This document shows positions 1 to 11,200 of a stretch of DNA of 64,000 nucleotides, piece by piece (the first letter of the stretch is position 1; every line of letters begins with the position of its first letter). Origin of the DNA: Gorsachius magnificus (lineage: Eukaryota; Chordata; Aves; Pelecaniformes; Ardeidae); assembly GCA_034008185.1 (NCBI GenBank), contig CM067081.1, forward strand, positions 68,066,054 to 68,130,053. Reading direction: 5' to 3'. The position numbers were made by a program, and so were the translations under genes. The notes beneath the pieces are model-generated. The model saw nothing but the letters and a program-made list of their open reading frames with translations, did not search any database and was not told the origin of the DNA.

Positions 1-1073
1 TATGAGATACGTCTGTGTACAAGCTCCATTCCTTTTTCTCTGAAAAGCAGAACTTTTCCTGCCAGCCCTGTGGTGATAGCAGTGGTAGTATATACCCCGA
101 AAATGCCAAACCTCTGGTAGCATATGAATAAATTGCCAGCATCTCTTGATTTGCTATGATATGCTTTGATATGAAAGAAGTTTCTCAATGTCAAGTACCG
201 CATGGTTTGGAGGAAAAAAATTGTCTTGTGTACTGAAATGTCTAGTAGGGTAACTTTAAAAAAAAAAAGGGAAGGGAGGCATAGATTTAAAAGTAAAGAA
301 ATGTTTTAATTACTTCCTGTTTTGTTCTGTTGCCAGACATTTGCTTAATGATCTGAACTAATTTACACACCCTATATAATTTCAAATATAAGTGTGGTAT
401 GTATGTAGTATACTAGCTTCTGGGAGAGAGGATTCAGGAAAAAAAAAGCAGTCGAGGTTTTGGTTGATGCATGTTGGAAAGTAACTTTTAGATGCTGAAC
501 TACTTAGGAAATTGTATTTATATTAATGTAACCCTGCCATATTTAAATTTTGACATTGCATGAAGAGAGTGCTATATATTTTGAACCTCCTGTTATTTTC
601 CTTTTTCATATAGGAATAATCAGTTTGCTAGTTGTGTTAACGCTCCAGGTGCATTGTTTTTGTAATGTCCTATTTTAAGACTGAGGTTTCACGATGCGGA
701 AGTTTTGGGGGATTTTTCTGGCAATTTCAGTGTCTTACTAGTGAGTAACTTAAAGAAAAAGGTTCTGTGTGTTGGAGGCAGAAAGTTGTAACTCAAGTCT
801 TTTAGAACATGAGCTTCCTAAAATGCTATATTTACTTTGAAGTGTAAATTGCCCAGGAGCTGTTAGTGTAAATAATTTTACTCAGAGTTGTTTACTTAAA
901 TAAAAATTTAGAAAGGTAAGATGCTTGCTTCTGTTTATGAATATTTATGTGGGGAGCTGTAGAAATTAATATTTCAGATGAATATGAATTGTTTAAATAA
1001 TGTTCCAGATTGTTGGTTTTCCACATTGAATAAAGCAGTGTGCTGAAGACTTGCTTACATTTTTTTACTTCAG
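1..1073 (+). other. SEPTIN10: SEPTIN10 intron, 3' part
   Basis: AT-rich sequence upstream of the first septin exon in the window. No septin GTPase-domain exon was recognised in it. It ends with a pyrimidine-rich tract and a CAG acceptor at 1071-1073. No interspersed repeat was recognised. Confidence 0.75.
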
Positions 1074-1206
1074 TCTACAGGAAGCTTACGAGGCAAAGAG
1101 GCATGAGTTCTACCTTGAACTGCAAAGAAGAGAGGAGGAGATGAGACAACAGTTTGTGCAGAGAGTGAAGGAGAAAGAAGCAATATTGAAAGAAGCAGAG
1201 CAACAG
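1074..1206 (+). CDS. SEPTIN10: Septin-10 coding exon (C-terminal coiled coil, part 1)
   Basis: Internal exon of 133 nt with a TTTTTTTACTTCAG acceptor before it and a GTAAGC donor at 1207. The first base completes a Ser codon begun in the previous exon. The reading then runs [12 protein letters not shown] and onward through a Glu/Arg/Lys-rich stretch ending EAEQQ in phase 0. Septins are filament-forming GTPases. The SEPT6 group (6, 8, 10, 11) has exactly this Leu-Gln-Glu-x-Tyr-Glu-Ala-Lys-Arg segment just after the GTPase and septin-unique domains, where a C-terminal coiled coil mediates pairing in hetero-oligomers. The segment [12 protein letters not shown] matches SEPTIN10 better than SEPTIN6 or SEPTIN11 as I remember them, and convergence with SH3RF3 supports that choice. 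The GTPase exons lie outside the window to the left. The family is certain; the paralog is likely. Confidence 0.92.
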
Positions 1207-3224
1207 GTAAGCATGCCTGCCTGTCTTGAATTTGTTTGCTGAGTTTTGGAACAGTTAAGTTCTTAGCAAAATCACAACTAGTTGCTATTTATAATTTCCT
1301 AATATTTTGAGGGCAGTAATGCTTAAAATCAAAAGCAGAGTGATTACACAGGTTGATTGGATTAGGAGATTGACTAGACACAAGCAAACAAGAGCAGAAG
1401 TCTTACGAGGAGTGGCTAAGTTTTCCCAGTTCCTAATGGTGTGAAAGTGATCATGCATTCAATCCTAAAGAACATTTATCATATACTCTTGCTGCTTGTT
1501 CTCTGAGAAGTGTGTACATGTGTCTGGAAACTAAAGAAAAACAGGAATTTCTGTTATACTTAAGATTACTTTCACATTCTTCATTTAGAGGAAACTTGTT
1601 GGTGCGATGTGCAGCGTTACCACTCCTGAGACATACAGTCGCTTAGGACCTTACTGTTTCTACCCTAAATGTTTTATTGGTATACATGTTGTTGCAATGC
1701 ATCTGGCTAACTCTTGCAATGAAATAAATGAATGGTATATATATGTACATACACACATATTTATAAAATCTGATGGCTGTACTGTGTAAAACAGGCATAC
1801 TGCTATATTTATAATCTTAGTGATTTCTTAGTCCCTTCATTGCAAAAGATAGAAATAAATCTCTGATTTCTGTACCAGTATAGCTGCACTCAGATTGAGT
1901 TGCACCAATACAGATGGGTACAGAAGCAGGATTGTAGGAGAGTTTATGTGTGGGGAGATAGGAGGTGAGGAAGGGTGGACTGAAGTACTTTTTGGTTATC
2001 ATGCACAACTTCACAGTAGGTTTAAACTGGTCAAAATGCATTTGGAGACTAAAATCCATTAATAAGTGTTGTGGTTTAACCCCAGCCAGCAACTCAGCCC
2101 CACCCAGCCGGTCTCTCGCTCCCCCCCAGTGGGATGGGGGAGAGAATTGGAAGGGTAAAAGTGAGGAAACTCGTGGGTTTAGATAAAGACAGTTTAACAG
2201 GGAAAGCAAAAGCCACACACACAAGCAAAGCAAAGCCAGGAATTCATTCCCTCCTTCCCACCAGCAGGCAGGTGCTCGGCCATCCCCAGGAAAGCAGGGC
2301 TCCATCACATGTAACGGTGACTTGGGAAGACAAACACCATCACTCCAAATGTCCCCAACTTCCTCCTTCTTCCCCCAGCTTTATGTGCTGAGCATGACGT
2401 CATATGGTGTGGAATAGCCCTGTGGCCAGTTGGGGTCAGCTGTCCTGGCTGTACCCCCTCCCAACTTCTTGTGAACCTGGCAGAGTATGGGAAGCTAAAA
2501 AGTCTTTGACTGGTGCAAGCCCTGCTCAGCAACAACTAAACCATCAGTGTGTTAGCAACATTCTTGTCATCCTAAATCCAAACCACAGCACTGTGCCAGC
2601 TGCTAGGAAGAAAATTAATTCTGTCCCAGCTGAAACTGGGACAGCATGTCAAAACAACAGTCAAAGAACGGCAGAAAAGCAGTTAACTCCTGGCAGCCCA
2701 CAGGTAACTTCCCCAACCAGACTTATGGTGTGTGTACATATTAATATGTAAATTTAATTAATATAAATATCAACATTTTATATCTATGAAAATACATACC
2801 TGTGTAACTAAAGTATGTACGATTTCTTGCCCACTTGATTTTAGGGAAGTAGATTCTACTTGAGATATGCTGAGTTAATCCTTCTGTTGGTAATTGCTTC
2901 TTCTCTAAAGGCCCCCTTAATTTTGGTATAATAAAGATACAGTAAAATCTAGTAAGAAATCTTCACTTCATGGCTTCCGTGGTTTCCACCTGTACTTTGT
3001 GTATGGTAGCCTGGCTTCCATGAGAACAATCTGATATGAATGATTATTTTTCTGTGTTGCGGTTTTTCAGTCTTAACAGTTTTTGGAAAGAACTGCAATG
3101 TCTTGTGACTTTTAACACAAGTTGAGGTAGGTTTTACTGTTCAGTTGCAGAGGGTTTTTGTATTGTGATATCACCACCTTGTGTTACTAGTTGGAAATAT
3201 ACATTTTGTGCTTTCTTTAAACAG
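1207..3224 (+). other. SEPTIN10: SEPTIN10 intron with antisense solo LTR
   Basis: Intron of 2018 bp between two septin coding exons, with a GTAAGC donor and a TTTCTTTAAACAG acceptor. Bases 2067-2643 are an LTR in reverse orientation, listed separately. The remainder is AT-rich and shows nothing recognisable. Confidence 0.85.
2067..2643 (-). mobile_element. Solo LTR of an avian endogenous retrovirus (ERVL-like), reverse orientation
   Basis: The + strand begins TGTTGTGGTTTAACC and ends AACTGGGACA, the reverse complement of an LTR with TGT...ACA-type termini. Its end sequences match the two + strand LTRs at 32526 and 52859: shared GTTAATTTTC near the 5' end, a CAGCTGGGG/GTTAAACCAC-type 3' end, and a conserved block with CACGAG and TTTCCTCAC. 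There is no internal retroviral sequence, so it is a solo LTR. The flanks ATAAG (2062-2066) and GCATG (2644-2648) do not match, so no target-site duplication is visible, unlike the other two. That suggests greater age or recombination between copies. Short ORFs here are not genes. The superfamily assignment rests on the 5-bp duplications of its relatives. Confidence 0.82.
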
Positions 3225-3415
3225 GTACAGACTAAATTTGAACATCGTATGCTAATGCATCGAGAAGTGAAACTGAAATTAGAGAAAAAGAAAAAAGCTC
3301 TAGAAGATGAAATAGCTATGTTTATTGAGAAGAAAGCTAATGCTGAATTGCTCCAATCACAAGCATCTGTTTCTACCCCTGTTGTTAGTTTGAAGAGAGA
3401 CAAGGACCGCAAAAA
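3225..3415 (+). CDS. SEPTIN10: Septin-10 coding exon (C-terminal coiled coil, part 2)
   Basis: Exon of 191 nt following CTTTAAACAG and starting in phase 0 with VQTKFEHR. It reads through a Lys/Glu-rich coiled coil (EVKLKLEKKKKALEDEI) to AELLQSQ and the basic tail KRDKDRK. ELLQSQ followed by KRDK/KDKD-Lys is the signature C-terminus of the SEPT6 group. The exon leaves two bases (AA) of a codon before the GTAAGC donor at 3416. The same bases also read AAG TAA, so an unspliced transcript would stop at 3417-3419 after RDKDRKK. This exon therefore faces three alternative continuations: the read-through stop, an alternative exon at 3664, and the distal exon at 4631. Septin C-termini differ between splice forms in other members, so such variation is expected. 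Confidence 0.93.
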
Positions 3416-3452
3416 GTAAGCGCCGATGCTAGTCATCAGAGGCAGCAATAAA
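3416..3452 (+). terminator. SEPTIN10: Possible read-through stop and proximal poly(A) signal of SEPTIN10
   Basis: If the donor at 3416 is not used, the frame stops at TAA 3417-3419, and an AATAAA hexamer follows at 3447-3452. This would make a short isoform ending in RKK. The sequence allows it; use is inferred, since intronic AATAAA motifs occur by chance. Confidence 0.35.
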
Positions 3453-3663
3453 AAAATTCTTCACATATCACTTTTATAACACAAATTTTAGTAATCTTTT
3501 AGAAAAGATGCAATAATGCTCCTATTCTGTTATGTGGTAAGATGACAGAAGTGTGTAAAATATCCTTATGCTTGGATCACTGGCTCTAAAATTTACTTTT
3601 AGAGTAATTGCTGTATGTTCTATGAGCATTCTTTCTTTTTTCTTTTTTTTTTTTTCCATGAAG

Positions 3664-3799
3664 GAACCCAAGTTTTCGACTTGAACTCCTGTGCTTTGAT
3701 GTCAGAGATGAAGAAATTGTGAATGTTCACGAACAGAGCAAGAGGGAGAGGGAGAAGTTAGAGAGGGACAGAAATTCACCCAGGGAATTCCAGAAATAG
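3664..3799 (+). CDS. SEPTIN10: Candidate alternative terminal coding exon of SEPTIN10
   Basis: A long pyrimidine tract (mostly T, about 3628-3657) and CCATGAAG precede this stretch. Splicing from 3415 restores a Lys codon (AA+G) and opens 44 further in-frame codons, NPSFRLELLCFDV, then a Glu/Arg-rich segment ending SPREFQK and TAG at 3797-3799. AATAAA hexamers follow at 3922-3927 and 4033-4038. The phase match, strong acceptor, 44 open codons and nearby poly(A) signals argue for a real alternative last exon. SEPTIN6 also has an alternative end starting Asn-Pro, as I recall. I do not recognise this peptide as a conserved septin tail, so a chance ORF is possible. Confidence 0.5.
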
Positions 3800-3921
3800 T
3801 ATTTGATTGCAGCACTCAGGTTTTGAATGTAGGATATGTTAGTTTTATGAAGCAGTCTGACTGCTGCTGTCCCATAATACTGGATGTGTTTCCCTAGTAC
3901 AGATTTTTGAGAGGAGAGATT

Positions 3922-3927
3922 AATAAA
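3922..3927 (+). terminator. SEPTIN10: AATAAA poly(A) signal after the alternative septin exon
   Basis: Exact AATAAA hexamer 123 bases after the TAG at 3797. A second AATAAA lies at 4033-4038. No strong GT-rich element follows closely, so use is uncertain. Confidence 0.35.
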
Positions 3928-4630
3928 ATTGGCTGTAAAATTACACCAATTGCAGAATATGACCTGATAAACATTTCACTTTCTTCCCTCCCACCCAGTG
4001 CTTTCCTTCTCCACTCCCAAAAGAGAAGCTTGAATAAATTGTGACATTTCAGAAATGTAATTAGAAGTAGTCTCCAGACTAACATGCCCAACTTCTTAAT
4101 ATGTAAACATTGAATTAAATATTCATATATAAACATAAAATTAAATGGAATTAAATCTTTTTCTCCTCCAAAACCAGAATTCAATTAATTTATTAATTTC
4201 CTTTCCTGATGGGTTACAACTTTACTGCAGATAACATTTTGTTGTTTAATATCTTACTGCAATTGAAAACAGATTTTTTTGGTACAGAAATTATTCATAA
4301 CTGCTAGATTATGAAAAACTCTAGAAGCTATATGGTTTCACATATTTTGACAAATATCAAGACAGCTTTGACATTTTTGGGGTCTATGCTAGCAGCCTGC
4401 TTGGTTTTTTTGCCAAAATTTATTGCATTTCAAGTGATGTTACTGAGTTCCTTTTCCTAGACTCCTTTTTCTGGAATTATATATGAAAGTGGAATTCTTG
4501 GTAACAGAATTAATTATCTGCACTATTATGAGTAATTTTCAACTTCAGAAAATTTTTAGATTTGTTTTCTCTTTTTAGCTTTATTTCTTCAGAGTGTGTT
4601 ATGGTTTATATGCTTGCTTTTGTTTTTCAG

Positions 4631-4640
4631 CTTTACGTAA
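4631..4640 (+). CDS. SEPTIN10: Candidate distal terminal coding segment of SEPTIN10
   Basis: The acceptor CTTTTGTTTTTCAG ends at 4630. Joining 3415 to 4631 gives AA+C (Asn), TTT (Phe), ACG (Thr), TAA, so the protein would end RKNFT. Other members of the group end in very similar short tails (SEPTIN11 ends in Asn-Ala-Ser-Phe-Thr and SEPTIN10 in a Lys-Asn...Phe-Leu motif, from memory). This supports it as the canonical end even though only ten bases are coding. The following 800 bases to a good poly(A) signal would be the 3'UTR. Confidence 0.65.
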
Positions 4641-5447
4641 TACTGATGATAGAAGAAACAATATTGAGAATTTCTCTTGAGGAAGCAATGATTCACAGTG
4701 TGCTTTTGGAGGTGTAGGAGTTGCAGTTTCTTACTAAAGGGTTTGGAAAATATCTCTTGTTGCTGCACGCTGCAAAAGAAGAATTTTTAAGTATGATCTG
4801 TACACATACGGTGCGGCAATTACTGTCATTGCCATCACAGACTTTCTATTACAAGTCTGCCTTGACACGCACTTGCCTTACATACATGTAGCCAACTTGC
4901 TTTCATTTTAAATGCATTGTACCAAAGAAAATATCCCTGCTGTAAACAGTTCCATTCATAATATGACTGCTGTAGCACAAAAAGTATTCAGTGAATATAT
5001 CCACTATAACCTTTCAAAGGAGTTATTTTCATATGGTATGGTATATTAGTCTACTAAATGCTGTTTAAAACAACTGTTGACATAATTCAACCATTTACAG
5101 ATTTTGCTGACAGCTTTTTGTTTATAGGCTTTTATGTACAAACACTGTCCTAAATTTCAGATATGATAATTTTAATCAAAATTTATTGAGATATTTTTGC
5201 AGTGCTGTACCGTTGCAGATAGATGCTTGTGACTGTGGTGTTCAGTTACAGCAGAGCCTGGGTTTTACAAGAACTATTAACTACAAGAGCTTCAGGTTAA
5301 AACAAGTTTGAAATGTTTTTTGTATTTTCAGTAGCCATGGTAACTATTGGGAAACTATAAGAGGTTCAGTTCTCTGAAGTTGTTTTGTGCGACTTTGTAA
5401 AAATGAAACACTAACTTGATAGAAATAAAATACATTGGTTTTGCTTA
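4641..5447 (+). other. SEPTIN10: SEPTIN10 3' untranslated region (distal form)
   Basis: AT-rich, repeat-free sequence from the TAA at 4638-4640 to just after the AATAAA at 5424. No open frame of note. The boundary is inferred from the hexamer and the GT/T-rich sequence after it. Confidence 0.6.
5424..5429 (+). terminator. SEPTIN10: AATAAA poly(A) signal of SEPTIN10
   Basis: AATAAA in the context AGAAATAAAATACATTGG, followed by a GT/T-rich region (TGTGTTTCTGTTGTTCTG) about 20-35 bases on, the standard layout of a cleavage site. Cleavage would fall near 5440-5450. Confidence 0.65.
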
Positions 5448-7080
5448 TGTGTTTCTGTTGTTCTGCTTCCTCTCCCTCCCATGTTATTAAAAACAAGGAG
5501 TAAGATTTCACATTAATCTGAAACATAGAAATGTTTTGCATCTGTTTTAAATGTAAGTAATTTATTGATTGGAAAAAATAGGCGATTTGTGCATACTGCT
5601 CCAGAAAGGCAGTACGACTTGTGGTATACTTGTCATATACCACTGTACTTACAGAATCATAGAATATCTCGAGTTGGAAGGGACCCACAAGGATCATCAA
5701 GTCCAACTCCCTGCTCCTCACAGGACTACTGTAAACTAAGCCATATGACTAAGAGTGTCGCCCACATGCTCCTTGAGCTCTGCCAGGCTTGCTGCCATGA
5801 CCACTGCCCTGGGGAACCTGTTCCCGTGACTGACCTCACCTTCTATTTTACTCACCCAGTGCTGCCAATCATGTAAGATTGTTTTCTGTGTTCTGTAGCG
5901 ATGGGAAGATACATAAACCCTTCATTGACCAGGAAAGGGTCAAACTGTAGCTTGATGAGAGGCTGTGTTTTTTGTTTGGCTTTGTACCATTGACCGGGCC
6001 ATTTGCATCTGTTTGATTAGAAACAAGGGATATGCCCTCACTGAAAGAGGTAACAGCCAAATGGAAAAAAAAAAATAAATATGTTTTTTGAACTGAGCAG
6101 GAGATTTGGAAGTGTTATCAAGTGATTTTGAGCAGAATGTAATTACAATTCAGTGATGTCAATCAATGTCGATCACTGTCAGCACTCACTTATCCGAGTG
6201 TGGGTTATCCCTGCCGCTGATGTTAGTCAGCTTGAGCACAGCTCTTCGTGAGCGTTACAAAACTGCATCAAAAGACAGATTTAGCTGTCTGTAGTGTGGG
6301 CACTTTGCTGAGGACAAAGCCTGAGATGGTTAAGTACTGTTTGACCTAGATAGGTCTGTGCCTGGCCAGTAGTAGAGGATGTGCTGTGCTTTGACAGCTG
6401 GGAACCATGAACAGATACCGTGCATCTTGGTCAGGACTGGTTTACGTGCAGTTGCATGTGATGGCCCCGCAGGACTTGGCAGCAAAACAAAACTGGTGCA
6501 GGCACCCGTGCAGGTCTTTGGAACAGGTGACAATTAAAGGGAGTTTGTTGGTTCAGTTGCAGCACAAAATGGCGTAGCACAAAATGAGAGAGATGGTGGG
6601 CTTTGCTTTTTTTTTTCCTCATATTAAATGAAGTGGTGGAGAGTCATCTGTAAGTATGGGAAATTCCATAGCTGTTTTGTTTAAGTTTGCCTAAAGATGA
6701 TATACCAGATAAGCCCACAAGTGCACATCACAGCCTGACAGTCAAATGCAGTTCAAAGAATTATGAAGGAACAACTAACAATATCTCCTGAAAGTGGAGA
6801 TTTAATAGTGGTAGTAAGTGAAAATGTATATGCCTCACTGTAGTTTATCTTAGCTATGTGCTTCTTAATTGAACACTTCAGAGAGGTTTATCCTGCAGAT
6901 TAAATGGTTTCAAGACCATTTATTAAGGTCTCTTTATTGTTATGGTACCTTCTGCATGTGGCTACTGTAAGATTATATATGGCCTTTACAAGTCTGAAGC
7001 CTTTACCTTTCTAGATCCTTTCCTTAGTATACTTTCTATATATTTTGTATATTCTTTATTAACTATATCTTTAAAATAAA
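5448..7080. other. Intergenic sequence with a short CR1
   Basis: Sequence after the septin gene. Bases 5651-5845 are a CR1 tail, listed separately. The remainder is AT-rich and no gene or RNA was recognised. Weak ORFs here have no recognisable protein content. Confidence 0.6.
5651..5845 (-). mobile_element. CR1 LINE, 5'-truncated, reverse orientation
   Basis: Starts with CAGAATCATAGAATATC, the reverse of the CR1 octamer tail, then GAGTTGGAAGGGACCCACA and AGGATCATCAAGTCCAACTC, the classic reverse-strand CR1 3' end. It continues into the end of the CR1 ORF2 region (GGGGAACCTGTTCC). Its reverse complement closely matches the end of the CR1 at 7081-8219, so both belong to one subfamily. Such tails are 5'-truncated by incomplete reverse transcription. 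Confidence 0.92.
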
Positions 7081-8219
7081 GGCTGTGGATGTTGTCTACC
7101 TGGACTTCAGTAAAGCCTTTGACACTGTCTCCCACAGCACTCTCCCAGAGAAGCTGGCGGTTCATGGCTTAGACATGCGTATTCTGTGTTGGATGCAAAA
7201 CTGGCTGAATGGCTGAGCCCAGAGGGTTATGGTCAACAGAGTTAAATCCAGTTGGTGGCCGGTCACAAGTGGTGAACCCACAGGTTCAGTTTTGGGCCCA
7301 GTTCTGTTTAACATCTTTATCAACGATCTGGCTGAGGGGATTGAGTGCACCTCAACTGAATGTACATTAAGTAATTTTTCCAATGATACTAAACTAGGAG
7401 GAGCTGTGGACTCCCTCGAAGGTAGAAAGGCCTTACAGAGACACCTGGATAGACTAGAGAGCTGGGCAATCACCGACTGTATGAAATTTAACAAGATGGA
7501 TTCAGCACCTGGGGCAGGCTAATCCTAGTTGTATGTACAAACTGAGGGATGAGAGGCTGGAGGAAAGAGATCTGGGGGTCTGGGTTGATGGCAAGTTGAA
7601 TATGAGTCAACAGTGTGTCCTGTCAGCCAAAAGGGCCAACAATGTCCTGGGGTGCATCAAGCACAGCATCCCATTCTGCACTGCACTGGTGCAGACCCAC
7701 CTCAAGTACTGTGTGTGATTTTGGGTGCCTCAGTATAAGAAGGACATCAGACTATTAGAGTATGTCTGGAGGAGGGTGACCAAGATGGTGAAAGGCCTCA
7801 AGAGCCACACTTAGGAGGAGTGGCTGAGGTCACTTGGTTTGTTCAGCTTGGAGAAGAGAAGGCTGAGGGGTGCCCTCATTGCAGGCTACACCTTCCTCAA
7901 GGGGGGCAGCAGAGGAGGAGGAGGTGCTGATCTCCTCTCTCTGGTGACCAGAGATAGGACACGAGGAGATGGAATGAGGCTGTGTCAGGGGAAGTTCAGA
8001 TTGGACATTAGGAAAATGTTCTTCACTGAGAGGGTGGTTGGTCACTGGAACAGGCTCCCCGGGGCAGTGGTCATGGCACCAAGCCTGGCAGAGTTCAAGG
8101 AGTGTCTGGGCGATGCTCTTAGTCATATGGTTTAGTTTACGGTAGTCCTGTGAGGAGCAGGGAGTTGGACTCAATGATCCTTGTGGGTCCCTTCCAACTC
8201 AAGATATTCTGTGAATTTA
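7081..8219 (+). mobile_element. CR1 LINE with degenerate ORF2 (reverse transcriptase) remnants
   Basis: About 1.14 kb of CR1 in forward orientation. Translation begins AVDVVYLDFSKAFDTVSH, the reverse transcriptase block containing the first catalytic Asp. It continues through [12 protein letters not shown] and then FSNDTKLGG, where an active enzyme has F/Y-A-D-D, so the second catalytic motif is damaged. An in-frame stop (NWLNG then TGA at 7216-7218) and frame changes near 7520-7530, 7720 and 7815 break the frame into pieces. Later pieces carry [11 protein letters not shown] and FFTERVVGHWNRLPG, the end of CR1 ORF2. The 3' end is GAGTTGGACTCAATGATCC...CCAACTCAAGATATTCTGTGA. It is a dead, 5'-truncated copy. 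Confidence 0.95.
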
Positions 8220-11200
8220 ACTTACAGAAACATGACCCTCTCCTGTAACAACAACAACATCATCATCTCTATGTAGAAAAGAAAATACTCACGAAAAATG
8301 ACTAATTTTTCAAGACCTTTGTGAAGACTTGTGTAATTCACATTCTGTGTATCACTGCAAAAAGTGATTCAGTGTAATTCATAGAAAGGTAAATCACCTA
8401 ACTGGGTTTTTATAAGATACTGAGGCATCTACCTCTCCTTGTTTTCTTTACGAAACATATTTTTTAAAATCCAGACCCTAGCATCAAGGCAGCAAAACAC
8501 TGATGGCTAGGTGTAGATACTTGCAGGATTTTAAACCAGAAAAAAAGGCTTCAACAGGATTTTCGCTAGGGTGCGCTCAAAGAACGTGGCTTTCGCTTTT
8601 GGAGAAAGAGCTGTGGCGTTGAGCAACTGTGGCACTGGTCCTGAGCACCCCCCTCTAGCTGAGCCGCCTTTTATCAGGGAGGTTGGAGTAGGTGATCTCT
8701 GGGGCCCCTTCCAACATCAGCGATTCTGTAATTCTCTAACTCATTTAGAATGAGCAATTTTTTTTTTTCACAGCAGAGAATATATCTATTTTCTGTAGAA
8801 ACAAAGCTGTAAGCACAGATGGCAGTATAAAAGTAAGCGCAATGAGAGCTCTGAGCTCATGTGATTGATTATATCTGCTAGGGCATTAAAATGCTGAAAT
8901 CAATCTTTATAATTTGAAAACTTAAGAATACAATTGCATCTCTTTCTGATCCAAAATATTTTTAAAAGACTTCTTAGAAATGTGTAGAAAAATAGCATAT
9001 TTTTGTTGTTGGGAAATACACTTGAGATGAGTCAGGGTGGTTTCTGGGTGAGCATCCTGTGAGCCTTAAATTTTCTGAAAAAGAGTGTTACAGAGCTGCA
9101 CAAGTGTCTTTTGGCATCAGATCTTTAAGTATCTCTTCATTTTGGGGGTACCTGTACTTGCAATCCATAAGCAATCATCCCTCTTGGTGCTTTCATGTAT
9201 CACAGTTTATTAAGTGCAATTTTCATGAACAAGGAACCCACCAAACTAATGGTTTCAGAATTAAATTCTGTCTTCCAGCAGAAATTTGCCTTTCTCTGAT
9301 TTTCATATCTAAGTGTGTAGGACATGGATATGTTCCTAATTATATATAAATATCCGCACATTTTTTCTAAATGTACATACACAGAGAGGGGTATCTCACT
9401 CTTACCTGTCTAGATGGGTGTATATGGATATATAGATCATTCACAAGTGCCACCGTTAGCTAAGAGTGGTCCCCAAGGCTGTGTCATCCCTGATCAATTC
9501 AAGAGACTATTTTAGCGCTTATCACTTGCTCTTGATGCCTGCTGGCAGTTTCTGCATTCCCTCGTGCTGGGAGTGGGAAATCTTTACTCTGCATACTTTT
9601 GGAGGGGCTGATCCTTCCCACCGAGAAGAGACTGGGGGGCAGAGCTCTTGGAACTGGCAAGATTTTACTCCTCTGTCCTCACAGGGTGGAAACGTGGAGC
9701 GAGTCCTTCCTCCTCAGGAAGATGTTAACTCCTTTGCCCAAAGCTTAGAAAAGGCAGAGACCCTGCCAGTCATCACCCCCTTGGAGGGAAGAGAAATTAA
9801 TTAGCATGTTTAGAAGGAGGATAAGAGGGTGCTGGTGTTTGCATAGCCTTTTTGGACTAGGTTTTTCATGGCTTCTACTTACAGCTGTTTTGTTGATGTT
9901 GTGGTTCTTTGTGTAGTTTGGGGAATGCCAGAGATGGGTTTCCATCCTCCCTCGTGCTGGCCATGTGAAGATACTTGGTCCTTTCAGCCTTCTGGGGAAA
10001 CATGACGATCCCAGTGCATTTTGGTCGAGCCAGCTGAGCCAACTGACGTGGTGTGCAAGCAGCCGGAAAGCTGAGATGTGCAGAACTCAGTCGCAACCTT
10101 TCCTCTAAGGTTTTGTTAGCCTCCCGTCACGCTGTTAAAGACTCATCTGACTTGCAAGCTCCAGTGAAAAATTCTTACTGGCTGCCATCTAGATACACAG
10201 CAGGCAATACTGATGGGCTGTGCAGGGGAATACAAAATACCGGTGCTGTTTTATGACTGTGCTCACAGCAGATGAATGACATCCAAGCTTTGCCCTGAGG
10301 TCAAATCATTCTATACCTCTACTAATTTAAAATGTTCAAATGCACAATGCAAATACCTGTACATGAGAACTAATTTCATTGCCTATCCTGATGGAGTTTG
10401 AGATGGGGGTGTGTGTTTTGTCTCCAAAGTTACAGATAGTTTTTTGCTGCTGTTAGCTTCCTGAGAAAAAAAAATCTCTTAGGCAAGTTAGAGTTTCTTC
10501 TGACTGCTTCTCAGTCTTCAATGTATTTACTCTCACAAAATATATTAAGAATTGGAAGATACTGCTTGCATTTACAGTTGGAAAATCAGACCCACAGTGG
10601 GTAGGCCTCGGATTTTTAAGCATAATTAGATATTTTTTTAATTTTATTTACACCCACTCAGTGAAAATGAGCCATGGAAGTAAATCTATCATAGCTTTTA
10701 ATATGTAGTTACAGTCACACAGGAAATCTGTGATGGACTCGGTATTTGGGCTGACATCCTTTGCTTGTACTAAGCACTGATCTGTGCTCCCCAAACTTGT
10801 ACGTAGTTCTCAAACTTGCTGTTGTGTTGACTGATAAATAAAACAGAGGAGCTTTTGTGGATAGTGATCTGTGTAAGGAGGAAGATGATGCAATCTCAAT
10901 TCTGACTAGTTTGGGTTAGGTTTGCATGAGACTTTTGTCTCCCTAAATCCAGAATTTAAATGCCTTATGCTGTTGCTTCTAAATTCCCCAGGCCCTTAGG
11001 TTTTAGAGAGGTACTCAGGTTCATCTTTAATGTCTCCGAAACCATACTGGGGTCCCTGAAGCAACATGGTCCATGGTGTGGACCCAAAGTGTCTGTGAGT
11101 TGTATCCTCATCAGAGGAGAGACTTCCCCGCTGATAGGTAATTTATCCTGAGCTGTCAGTCCATCTTGCTGACATTTTGCAGCTTTATTTAGATGCTATG

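Noticed and set aside
7229..7522. Open frame with reverse transcriptase similarity
   Set aside because: It is part of the decayed CR1 at 7081-8219, with a damaged catalytic motif and broken frame, and is not a host gene.
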